Assembly: GCA_002429315.1 (NCBI GenBank)
Contig: DIZC01000102.1
Span: 1 to 32,159 of the forward strand
Origin: Alphaproteobacteria bacterium UBA6038
Lineage (GTDB): Bacteria; Pseudomonadota; Alphaproteobacteria; Micropepsales; Micropepsaceae
Direction of reading: 5' to 3'
DNA length: 32,159 nucleotides
This document shows positions 1 through 6,282 of this stretch, one piece after another. Below the pieces are notes generated by a model that saw nothing but the letters and a program-made list of their open reading frames with translations, made no database searches and was not told the DNA's origin. Every line of letters begins with the position of its first letter. Positions within the stretch are counted from its first letter, which is position 1. A program made the position numbers and the translations under genes.

Positions 1-17
1 TCTGACTGGATCGTGCT

Positions 18-707
18 CTAGTGCTGCATCGTGGCGAAGTAGCTCACGCACTGGCCCTGGTTCTTGAACGGGCCGGGCGGGTTGGTGAAATTCTGCCAAC
101 CATTGCCTTTGCAATCGTCCTTGCTGGTGGGCTCGTAGTCATAAACCGTACCGTTCACGTCGGTATTATCGACCAGCACGGTCTGGCTGCCGGTGGGGCC
201 ATTGTCGCTCACCACGAAAACATCGGTGACGCTCGCGCCGCTGTAGCGCGCCTGTGCGGCGGCCCAGGTGTCATAGAACGTACCGCCCGGCAATTGCGAC
301 GTGTCGACGAGGCTTGCCGGCGTGAGCAGGTTGCCGCTCGGCGTCCACGCGTTCGTCGGGCATCCGGTGTAACTCGGCGGCGGCCCGATATAGACGAAGA
401 TGGTGCCGGTATAGCCGGCCAGCGAGATCCCGAAGCGCGGCGATCCAAGCCCGCAACTGCTGGAGGTGAAGTCGTAGTCGGTGCCGAGTTCGTTCAGATC
501 ATTGATGGTGCCGCCGAGTGCCCCAAAGTCGACGCCGGAATACGCGCCCGTGTTGGCGTTGCCAACCAGCTGCACGGCGCGGTTGGAAGCATCGCCCGGA
601 CTCACATATGTCGCGGCGCCGAACAATGTATATCCCGCCGCATTGGCAAGCGCCGGAACCGCGGCGCTCAAGGCCAGGACCGCGGCAAATAAACCAAATT
701 TTCTCAT
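18..707 (-). CDS. Secreted protein of unknown function with C-terminal Cys/aromatic motif
   Basis: A 229-residue protein. I start it at the ATG at 707 because a GGGA ribosome-binding sequence lies just upstream; the frame stays open to a TTG at 722, but that would bury the binding site. Residues 1 to about 28 form a Sec signal peptide (basic start, Ala/Leu core, ANA cleavage context). The mature part is rich in Gly, Thr, Ser and Tyr with few charges, as in secreted beta-rich proteins. Near the C-terminus is a CKGNGW...FKNQGQCVSY pattern, which I recall from the ends of other bacterial secreted proteins; its function is unknown to me. Two Cys there and two nearer the middle could form disulfides. 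No enzyme motif is visible. The next gene is 440 bp away and divergent, so this is a single-gene unit. Confidence 0.75.
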   Translation of the reverse strand: MRKFGLFAAVLALSAAVPALANAAGYTLFGAATYVSPGDASNRAVQLVGNANTGAYSGVDFGALGGTINDLNELGTDYDFTSSSCGLGSPRFGISLAGYTGTIFVYIGPPPSYTGCPTNAWTPSGNLLTPASLVDTSQLPGGTFYDTWAAAQARYSGASVTDVFVVSDNGPTGSQTVLVDNTDVNGTVYDYEPTSKDDCKGNGWQNFTNPPGPFKNQGQCVSYFATMQH

Positions 708-1149
708 GTCTTTCCCTTTCAAGATTCAACGCGTGCGAGAAGGCTGTACGCCTCCTCACACTCCACACTGAGCAAAGACCGCGGAATTCGCTTCGACCAA
801 TCCCACCGCAGACGCCGCCGGACGATTGAACACACAGAACGATGCCGCGCGGACGCGCGAATCGTTCTTTCGTCTTTTGGCCTGCGATTTTGCCCCTCTG
901 CCCTGATATGCCCCTCCTTTCCAGGAGGTGACGGATCAGACAACCACAAATCGGTGTCCCGGTCTAGGACAGTTCGGTCGGAAAGCGATGGGGATTCCGA
1001 TGATCCCTATTATGGTTAATGTGCTTCCTGGACGGTGCGCCCGGACCCGTGAGATGACTCGGGCCGGGTAGCGCGGAGCGGGGGCGATGAAGTACGCATT
1101 TGTGGCGGCCCGCGCTTCCTGAACCGAGGTCGCACATAGTGAGGGCGCA
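708..1149. other. Intergenic region between divergent genes, with a hairpin that includes a Shine-Dalgarno-like sequence
   Basis: It separates the divergent secreted protein and beta-lactamase and should hold both promoters, but I see no confident -35/-10 pair. The clearest structure is a 6-bp hairpin at 913-928: CCTCCT, a 4-base loop, then AGGAGG. The right arm runs into AGGAGGTGA, a near-perfect anti-16S sequence, yet no ATG follows within 15 bases. No ampR-type regulator gene is present. Confidence 0.5.
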
Positions 1150-2001
1150 ATGCTGAGCCGCAGAGAGATGGTGATCGCGTCTGTGGCGTTGCCGTTCGCC
1201 GCGCGCGTGGCGCCATCCGATTCCTTTGCCGCGCTCGAAGCCCAGCATGGCGGGCGGCTTGGCGTGGCGGCGATCGATACGGGATCGGGCCGGCGCCTTG
1301 CGCATCGCATCGACGAACGCTTCGCCATGTGCAGCACGTTCAAGCTACTGGCCGCGGCGGCGGTCCTCCGGAAAGTGGATCTCGGCACCGAGAGCTTGAC
1401 CCGCCTCATCCCGTACGGCCAGGCGGACCTGCTCAGCTACGCGCCGGTGACGCGCGCCCATGTAGGCGAGGGGCACATGACGGTGGGCGCGCTGTGCGAA
1501 GCTGCCGCCGAATGGAGCGACAACACGGCCGCCAATCTGCTGCTTGCATCGTTGGGCGGTCCGGCAGCGGTGACGCGGTTCGCGCGCGAGCTTGGCGATT
1601 CCGTGACGCGGCTCGATCGCAACGAGCCTTCGCTCAACGATATTAAGCCCGGCGACATCCGCGATACGACCTCGCCGGCGGCCATGCTGGCCGACATGCA
1701 GGCGGTGCTTCTGGGCGACGCGCTCTCGAAAGCCTCGTGCGCGCGGCTCGCCGATTGGCTGCAGAAATCCCGAACCGGCCAGGCGCGGCTCAAGGCCGGG
1801 CTCCCGGCAAGCTGGGAGGTGGGCAACAAAACCGGCAGCGGCTTCCGCGGCGAGACGAATGATATTGCGGTTGCGTGGCCACCCGGCCGCGCACCGATCC
1901 TGATCGCGTCCTATTACAAAGGCTCGACGGCGCCTGACGCGGCGCGCGACGCGGTGCTGGCGGAGGTCGGGCGTATCGTGGCGAGTGCCTTCGCCGGCTA
2001 A
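1150..2001 (+). CDS. bla: Class A (serine) beta-lactamase
   Basis: A 283-residue periplasmic enzyme that hydrolyses the beta-lactam ring through an acyl-serine intermediate. All class A motifs are present: STFK with Ser62 and Lys65 (Ambler 70/73), SDN at 123-125 (130-132), Glu159 in EPSLN of the omega loop (166) and KTGSG at 227-231 (234-238). The N-terminus has SRREM followed by a hydrophobic stretch, which suits a twin-arginine (Tat) signal. GAGGG lies 4 bases before the ATG. Cys61 sits at Ambler 69, as in some carbapenemases, but position 238 is Gly, so the Cys69-Cys238 disulfide of KPC/NMC-type enzymes cannot form. Ser is at 237. No transposon flanks it and its composition matches the surroundings, so it looks chromosomal and intrinsic. 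The substrate range cannot be read from sequence. Confidence 0.95.
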   Translation: MLSRREMVIASVALPFAARVAPSDSFAALEAQHGGRLGVAAIDTGSGRRLAHRIDERFAMCSTFKLLAAAAVLRKVDLGTESLTRLIPYGQADLLSYAPVTRAHVGEGHMTVGALCEAAAEWSDNTAANLLLASLGGPAAVTRFARELGDSVTRLDRNEPSLNDIKPGDIRDTTSPAAMLADMQAVLLGDALSKASCARLADWLQKSRTGQARLKAGLPASWEVGNKTGSGFRGETNDIAVAWPPGRAPILIASYYKGSTAPDAARDAVLAEVGRIVASAFAG

Positions 2002-2049
2002 AGGATATTTCCTCAGAAACACGCCCACTCCGTCTTCCGGGCTTGTCCC

Positions 2050-2091
2050 GGCCATCCATGGTCACGATCCACACGGAGGGTAGGGATGGCC
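2050..2091. repeat. Palindromic intergenic repeat (GGCCATCC / GGATGGCC)
   Basis: Perfect 8-bp arms at 2050-2057 and 2084-2091, followed at 2096-2112 by a GGGCGGCCACGACG-like tail. I recall this kind of palindrome (TTGTCCCGGCCATCC and its complement) as a dispersed intergenic repeat in Rhizobiales-like genomes. Only one copy is in this window, so the repeat status is inferred. Confidence 0.5.
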
Positions 2092-2123
2092 GCCACGAGG
2101 GCGGCCACGACGATCCAAGTATA

Positions 2124-2141
2124 GGCAGTCCGTGAACTGCC
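2124..2141 (-). terminator. Hairpin immediately after mazG
   Basis: GGCAGT (2124-2129) and ACTGCC (2136-2141) form a 6-bp stem directly after the mazG stop codon. There is no strong T-run after it on the minus strand, so intrinsic termination is possible but weak. Confidence 0.4.
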
Positions 2142-2930
2142 TTAGCGTTCTTCGTGCTTCGCCTGCTGCCACAGGGATTCCATTTCGTCCAGCGTAGCGT
2201 CGGCCGGGGATTTGCCTTGCGCGCGAAGGCCTTGCTCGATGAAGCAGAAGCGGCGTGAGAACTTCTCGTTGGCGGCACGCAAGGCATCCTCCGGCTGCAC
2301 CTTCAGGTGCCGAGCGAGATTGGCGACCACGAACAACAGATCCCCGATCTCTTCTTCGATCTCCGCCTGGCCTGCGCCGGCCGCCTTCGCTTCCACGATC
2401 TCCTGCGCTTCCTCCGCCAGCTTCTCCACCACCTTGGGCGCAGAATCCCAATCGAACCCGACGCTTGCGGCGCGCTTCTGAAGCTTCAGCGCACGGGTGA
2501 GCGCGGGCAGGGCGCGGGGCACATCGTCGAGCAGGCCAGCGTCCGGCTTTCCCGCGCGCTCGCGCGCCTTATGCTCCTCCCAGGCGTCGACCTGCGCCTC
2601 GGCCGTATCGATGCCGGCGAGATCGCCGAACACATGCGGGTGCCGCCGCACCATCTTGTCGGTGACGGCCGCCACCACGCCGGCGAAATCGAACAGCCCG
2701 CGCTCCTCGGCCATGCGGGCGTGGAACACCACCTGGAAGAGCAGGTCGCCCAGCTCGTCCTTCAGGCCGTCCCAGTTCTCCTCCGCGATGGCTCCGGCGA
2801 CCTCGTAGGCTTCCTCGATGGTGTAGGGCGCGATGGAGGCGAAGGTCTGCTCCACATCCCACGGGCAGCCGCCATTGGGATTGCGCAAGGTGCGCATGAT
2901 GTCGAGCAGGGCGACGATATCACGGGACAT
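2142..2930 (-). CDS. mazG: Nucleoside triphosphate pyrophosphohydrolase MazG
   Basis: A 262-residue protein, the usual length for the two-domain MazG family, which cleaves (d)NTPs to NMP and pyrophosphate, cleans aberrant nucleotides from the pool and can lower (p)ppGpp. Both helical MazG domains are visible. The first has GCPWD at 21-25, EExxE at 39-43 and ELGD at 59-62; the second has EExxE at 173-177 and EEIGD at 193-197. These acidic residues bind Mg2+ in the family. I start at the ATG at 2930 (MSRDIVALLDIMRTL, the usual beginning). The frame stays open far upstream, but that part has no family similarity. No good Shine-Dalgarno is seen. It is monocistronic here. Confidence 0.93.
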   Translation of the reverse strand: MSRDIVALLDIMRTLRNPNGGCPWDVEQTFASIAPYTIEEAYEVAGAIAEENWDGLKDELGDLLFQVVFHARMAEERGLFDFAGVVAAVTDKMVRRHPHVFGDLAGIDTAEAQVDAWEEHKARERAGKPDAGLLDDVPRALPALTRALKLQKRAASVGFDWDSAPKVVEKLAEEAQEIVEAKAAGAGQAEIEEEIGDLLFVVANLARHLKVQPEDALRAANEKFSRRFCFIEQGLRAQGKSPADATLDEMESLWQQAKHEER

Positions 2931-2981
2931 GCGACTAGCGAGTACCGAATAGCGGGCAGGGGGACAAGCAACAGGTGACGA

Positions 2982-2999
2982 CGGGAGTTCGGACTCCCG
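2982..2999. other. Perfect 7-bp stem-loop in the mazG upstream region
   Basis: CGGGAGT (2982-2988), loop TCGG, ACTCCCG (2993-2999). It lies between the divergent mazG and the truncated secreted-protein gene, without a T-run. It could be a mazG leader structure or an operator. Confidence 0.35.
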
Positions 3000-3000
3000 C

Positions 3001-3029
3001 TTCGCTGCGTCGAAGAATTCTGGTATAAC
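3001..3029 (+). promoter_or_regulatory. Weak sigma70-like promoter candidate for the 3078 gene
   Basis: A good -10-like TATAAC is at 3024-3029. At 17-bp spacing the -35 position (3001-3006, TTCGCT) matches TTGACA poorly. It is well placed 49 bases before the start codon. Confidence 0.3.
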
Positions 3030-3563
3030 GCAACCGGCTGGTGGCCGGCGTTCATCGACACGAGTGCGGACACACCAATGAATCGGCAGATTTCCAAACT
3101 CTTCGTGCTGTTGCCGATCGGCAGCGGCATCCTGATGGCATCCGGTGCGGCCGTCGCCGCTGACGCCCACAGCACCGCTGACGGCGTTCAAGCCGAACTC
3201 AGCTATCGCGGGCAGGACGTGCACCTGGGTCCGGTCGATCGGGTGACCGGTCGGCCCAACTGGGCCTATGATTCTGCCGTTTCCGTCGCCACCTTCCAGG
3301 AGGATACGAGCGTCCCCGTCGTGTTCGGACCGCGGATTGTCGCCACGGCGAAGGACATCAACGCCCATGTGGGTTCGACCGGCCTCACCATAGATTCCAT
3401 TTCCTCGCAAGGCGACGTCTCCATCGCCGGGGATCACATCGCGCTGTTCGTCAATCCGCCCCCCGTGGCAGGGCGAGGCAGCGGCAATCTCACCCCGCAG
3501 CCGTCGGTCCCGTTCCTGACGGTGACGACCCCAGGGAGTTCTCGTATAATGTATATTATGGGC

Positions 3564-3571
3564 AATTTGTG
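3564..3571. repeat. Left target-site duplication (AATTTGTG)
   Basis: An 8-bp direct repeat, identical to 6207-6214, directly outside the left inverted end. Eight base pairs is the usual duplication length for the IS1595 family. Confidence 0.85.
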
Positions 3572-3595
3572 GGCGATTGTATACTTGACGTACCG
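3572..3595. repeat. Left terminal inverted repeat
   Basis: GGCGATTGTATACTT, two mismatched bases, then CGTACCG. It pairs with 6183-6206. It also contains the -35 hexamer of the transposase promoter. Confidence 0.87.
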
Positions 3596-3613
3596 ACAGG
3601 AAAGGCTTATATT
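3585..3613 (+). promoter_or_regulatory. Sigma70-type promoter of the transposase
   Basis: TTGACG at 3585-3590 and TATATT at 3608-3613 with the ideal 17-bp spacer, 28 bases before the transposase ATG. The -35 lies within the left inverted repeat. In the right repeat the equivalent bases read TTAGCG, so only the left end has a good promoter. Confidence 0.7.
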
Positions 3614-3640
3614 TACGGCATAGTCGCTTAGGACCGTGCC

Positions 3641-4621
3641 ATGACACTGAACCTCAAAGCCAAGATTTTTACCGACGAAATCGCCGCCCGTAAGCACCTC
3701 GAAAAGCTGCAATGGCCGGATGGCCCGATCTGCCCGCACTGTGGCGTTGTGAACGAGGCTACGGAGCTTCGCGGCGATAGCACCCGTCCGGGCGTCTACA
3801 AGTGCCGCCCCTGCCAGAAGCCCTTTAGCGTGACCGTGGGGACCGTTTTCGAGCGCAGCAAAATCCCCCTGACAAAGTGGCTACTGGCGACGGAACTGCT
3901 CACGTCCGGCAAGAAAGGCGTTTCCAGTCACCAGCTACACCGCATGCTAGGCGTGACCTACAAAACCGCTTGGTTCATGTCTCACCGTATCCGCGAGGCC
4001 ATGACGCCCAAGGCTGGCTATGACCCTCTAGGTGGCGCTGGCAAGATTGTGGAAGCCGATGAAACCTACCTCTTGAAGCAATCCGGCAAGCGCAAGGCTC
4101 CGGGTGCTGGCGGCTATGCTCACAAGATGAAGGTTCTGACGCTCGTGGAACGCGGCGGTAAAATCCGTTCGTTCAAGCTACGCGACGGCACCAAGGCCGA
4201 AATCATGCCCACGTTGCACCAGCACGTTCACCGCGACAGCACCCTCCATACGGATGGCGCACAACTCTACAAGTATTCCGATCTACCGGCTCCATCCGGC
4301 GTCGTGGCGAAACATGAAAGCGTGGATCACGTTAAAGAGTTCGTGCGCGGCGATGTTCACACAAACACCGCCGAAGGGTTCTTCAGCGTGTTCAAGCGCG
4401 GGATGGTCGGCACCTATCAGCATTGCGGAGAGCAACACCTACAGCGTTACCTTGCCGAATTTGATTTCCGCGCAAGCTATCGCGCCAAATTGGGCTTTGA
4501 TGATAACGAGCGCGCCGCGATTGCCTTGCAAGGGATCACCGGCAAGCGTCTCACTTATCGACGGCCTCACGAAACTCGAAACAATCCGCCAGAAGGCGGC
4601 AGCGTTCATCCGCTGGCGTAA
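3641..4621 (+). CDS. IS1595-family (ISXO2-like) transposase
   Basis: A 326-residue DDE-type transposase that cuts at and joins the element ends. The N-terminal zinc-ribbon has CPHC at about 31-34 and CRPC at about 52-55, typical of the family. A helical DNA-binding part follows, then the ISXO2-like catalytic domain: ADETY (first Asp), HTDGA (second Asp) and the conserved NTAEGFFSVFKRG segment, whose Asn-Thr-x-Glu supplies the later catalytic residues. TTAGGA lies 7 bases before the ATG. The frame is intact. Its last 20 residues (after KRLTYR) look unlike the family, while an overlapping frame is coding-like there (see findings). Confidence 0.92.
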   Translation: MTLNLKAKIFTDEIAARKHLEKLQWPDGPICPHCGVVNEATELRGDSTRPGVYKCRPCQKPFSVTVGTVFERSKIPLTKWLLATELLTSGKKGVSSHQLHRMLGVTYKTAWFMSHRIREAMTPKAGYDPLGGAGKIVEADETYLLKQSGKRKAPGAGGYAHKMKVLTLVERGGKIRSFKLRDGTKAEIMPTLHQHVHRDSTLHTDGAQLYKYSDLPAPSGVVAKHESVDHVKEFVRGDVHTNTAEGFFSVFKRGMVGTYQHCGEQHLQRYLAEFDFRASYRAKLGFDDNERAAIALQGITGKRLTYRRPHETRNNPPEGGSVHPLA

Positions 4622-4713
4622 GGCTCGCGGCGGCGCTGTGAAGCCGCGCCCGCGTGAGTTCTGGGGCAAAAAGGCGTGGCGTAAATCCTAATTCGCGGGA
4701 GCGGGTGTCCCAA

Positions 4714-5178
4714 TTAGTGCAGCGCGTAGATCGTATAATCGGTCTCCCACGCTGTTAATTCGTCGCCGTTACCGGTACCGGTGATCAGCTGCATGACGGT
4801 CTGAATTGTGTGCTGACCGGGCAGAACCTCTACCACCGCGCGCTTCACAATGTTCGGGCTGTTTGGGTTGTCAACAGCGCACGGAACACCGACGGCGCTA
4901 CCGCTATCAATGAGGAAGCAAGTCTTTGTCGTTGGGGAGGTATTCGTGGTCGTAGCGGAAGACATGATCACCGTACAGCCGATCGTGCTCGCACAATTGA
5001 ACTTATGTTGGTAATCCACGCGATTTGGTCCAACCACTAACCCGCGCTGGTCTGTGCTGTAGGACGTGATCACAATGGTATGCGGCGCAAAGAAGCGCAC
5101 CGTGGTATTGGCAGCGTCAGCGGCAGTTGAAGCGACACATGCGAGTGTCAGCCCAAGCGCCAATCGGGAAAGTCTCAT
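4714..5178 (-). CDS. Passenger gene: small secreted protein of unknown function
   Basis: A 154-residue protein encoded inside the IS1595 element, convergent with the transposase. Residues 1-22 are a clear Sec signal peptide (MRLSRLALGLTLACV..., cleavage near ADA-A). The mature part has four Cys (FNCASTIGC, KTCF, VPCAV) that could make two disulfides, and a Thr/Ser-rich beta-like composition. AAGGAG lies 7 bases before the ATG, a strong binding site. I recognise no family. An exported protein is an unusual cargo for an IS. Confidence 0.7.
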   Translation of the reverse strand: MRLSRLALGLTLACVASTAADAANTTVRFFAPHTIVITSYSTDQRGLVVGPNRVDYQHKFNCASTIGCTVIMSSATTTNTSPTTKTCFLIDSGSAVGVPCAVDNPNSPNIVKRAVVEVLPGQHTIQTVMQLITGTGNGDELTAWETDYTIYALH

Positions 5179-5203
5179 CTGAATTTCTCCTTTTGAAGAG
5201 CCC

Positions 5204-5350
5204 CTAGCCGTTGCCGGTCTCGGCTTTCCGAGTCGCCTTCTTCCGCGCTTTCGCCTTACGCTTCGCCTTGAGTGGGGCGTGAGGCGTTGGCGGGGTTTTC
5301 AGCATCCGCTTTAGGACTTCGTCTCGTTTCGGATTGGGGACTTCTACCAT
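5204..5350 (-). CDS. Passenger gene: small basic protein
   Basis: A 48-residue protein reading MVEVPNPKRDEVLKRMLKTP and then a Lys/Ala/Arg-rich tail. The RDEVLKRMLKTPP-PH segment resembles small uncharacterised alphaproteobacterial proteins as I recall them. The basic tail suggests nucleic-acid binding. The ATG at 5350 overlaps the ATG of the divergent 237-residue gene in a shared CCATGG. The frame is open further upstream (to 5464), but there it runs antisense through the neighbour. The Shine-Dalgarno (AAGGA) is too distant to be convincing. Confidence 0.5.
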   Translation of the reverse strand: MVEVPNPKRDEVLKRMLKTPPTPHAPLKAKRKAKARKKATRKAETGNG

Positions 5351-6062
5351 GGCGAATGTCGAGGTTTCCTTAGCAGGCGCTTCAGTGGCTGACGTGGCTG
5401 CTGGAGCTGGAATGCGAAGATACACTATTCCTGCATCGGATACACCTGAAGGCAAGGCGCGCATCGCGGCCTACTACGAGGCCCTTGGTCAGTTTGTGCA
5501 TACATTCTCCCAAGTGGAGACAGCCGTCGCCCGGACGTTGTGGACGTATGCTGGTACCAGACCGCCCGTTGCCAAAATCATCTTCGCCGGAACCAGGGTC
5601 GATGGAGGGTGCGGCTACATCAAGCAGCTGGCGGCTGCTACTACCGCGAGCAAGGAGCTCAAAGACGATTTGGAGGACGTGTTGCAGCAACTTGGAATTA
5701 TCAATGGCGCTAGAAACAACATCCTGCACTATGGCGCTCAATCCGTAGCTGAAGGCAACGCAATCGTATCAGACGAATTTCGAGCGAAGGGAGAGCCGAC
5801 CGTCTTCCCGATTTCTCCAGAGTTGCTGAAGGCTATGACGGTGGACCTTCGGCAGATAATGACCCACCTGAATTATCGCCACTTGGGCCGGAGGCCACCG
5901 AAGAGCGAGTATGGTCGGAAGGTGCTGGACGATATTTTGCGGTCTCCATGGCAATATAAACATCCCGGGCAGACGAAATCACAGACCAAGAGGGAGCAAT
6001 CTCGGCCTGATCACAGGCGCGGCTCAAAACAGCCTCGCCAGCGGCGATCATCGCCTGAGTGA
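5349..6062 (+). CDS. Passenger gene: HEPN-like helical protein (RNxxxH motif)
   Basis: A 237-residue cytoplasmic protein. I use the ATG at 5349, with GGGGA 8 bases upstream, rather than the TTG at 5334. The central part (about 37-180) is predicted helical and includes GQFVHTFSQVETAVARTLW and, at residues 121-128, ARNNILHY. The R122-N-x-x-x-H127 arrangement is the signature of HEPN domains, many of which are RNases in toxin-antitoxin, abortive-infection or CRISPR effector systems. The C-terminal 35 residues are very basic and probably disordered. No nucleotidyltransferase antitoxin lies nearby; the only close partner is the divergent 48-residue basic protein. HEPN assignment rests on one motif and helical character, so it is a hypothesis. 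Confidence 0.65.
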   Translation: MANVEVSLAGASVADVAAGAGMRRYTIPASDTPEGKARIAAYYEALGQFVHTFSQVETAVARTLWTYAGTRPPVAKIIFAGTRVDGGCGYIKQLAAATTASKELKDDLEDVLQQLGIINGARNNILHYGAQSVAEGNAIVSDEFRAKGEPTVFPISPELLKAMTVDLRQIMTHLNYRHLGRRPPKSEYGRKVLDDILRSPWQYKHPGQTKSQTKREQSRPDHRRGSKQPRQRRSSPE

Positions 6063-6182
6063 CTTTGACTTGAGAACCCACGGCACATGCCTAGCGCGGC
6101 GGGTGCCATAGATTGTCGATTGCATAGCGGCACCCGCCGCAATTCTCAGCGCCGGCCTGTCCGAATCAGTCTAACAGGTTTC

Positions 6183-6206
6183 CGGTACGCTAAGTATACA
6201 ATCGCC
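6183..6206. repeat. Right terminal inverted repeat
   Basis: AAGTATACAATCGCC at 6192-6206 is the exact complement of the left end, and CGGTACG at 6183-6189 continues the match after two mismatched bases. Confidence 0.87.
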
Positions 6207-6214
6207 AATTTGTG
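6207..6214. repeat. Right target-site duplication (AATTTGTG)
   Basis: Identical to 3564-3571, directly outside the right inverted end. Confidence 0.85.
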
Positions 6215-6231
6215 CCCGACGTTACACCTGC

Positions 6232-6260
6232 CATACCAAGGCCCAAGGGCTTGGGGTATG
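6232..6260. other. Imperfect palindrome near the left end of the older element
   Basis: CATACC, then AAG and CCC on the left arm pair with GGG, CTT and GGTATG on the right arm across a 2-base centre, with a small bulge. It lies 18 bp outside the younger element and 23 bp before the 236-residue gene. It may be a subterminal transposase-binding site or a transcription barrier. Confidence 0.4.
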
Positions 6261-6282
6261 TTGGGAATTCGGGGGCTTTTGA

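Larger units (their letters stand above)
3078..3623 (+). pseudogene. Secreted protein gene truncated by IS1595-type insertion
   Basis: The reading frame gives 181 residues with a Sec signal peptide (residues 1 to about 28, cut near AVAA). The mature part is of no family I recognise, with a Gly/Pro-rich segment at about 128-144. Only about 155 residues look original. From about 3560 the frame runs into IS terminal DNA and ends with a chance tail (YIMGNLWAIVYLTYRQ) inside the left inverted repeat of the 3572-6206 element. No continuation is recognisable beyond the IS patch, so the distal part seems deleted or lost with the older element. The upstream Shine-Dalgarno is weak. Confidence 0.6.
3572..6206 (+). 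mobile_element. IS1595-family transposon with passenger genes, complete
   Basis: A 2635-bp element. It begins GGCGATTGTATACTT at 3572 and ends with the exact complement at 6192-6206. The match continues inward as CGTACCG after a two-base mismatch, and the element is flanked by perfect 8-bp duplications AATTTGTG. Contents in order: an ISXO2-like transposase (+), a 154-residue secreted protein (-), a 48-residue basic protein (-) and a 237-residue HEPN-like protein (+). Passenger genes are a known habit of some IS1595 subgroups. Intact ends, an open transposase frame and an undecayed duplication suggest recent insertion. The joined flanks give GGGCAATTTGTGCCC, a palindromic target. Confidence 0.88.

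Noticed and set aside
5334..5348. TTG start 15 bases upstream for the HEPN-like gene
   Set aside because: The ATG at 5349 has a well-spaced GGGGA, which would lie inside the longer version.
3560..6217. Element ends placed at GGGC (3560) and GCCC (6217)
   Set aside because: The outer 11-12 bases do not pair properly and no direct repeat flanks them. Moving the ends to 3572 and 6206 gives perfect terminal bases and a perfect 8-bp duplication.
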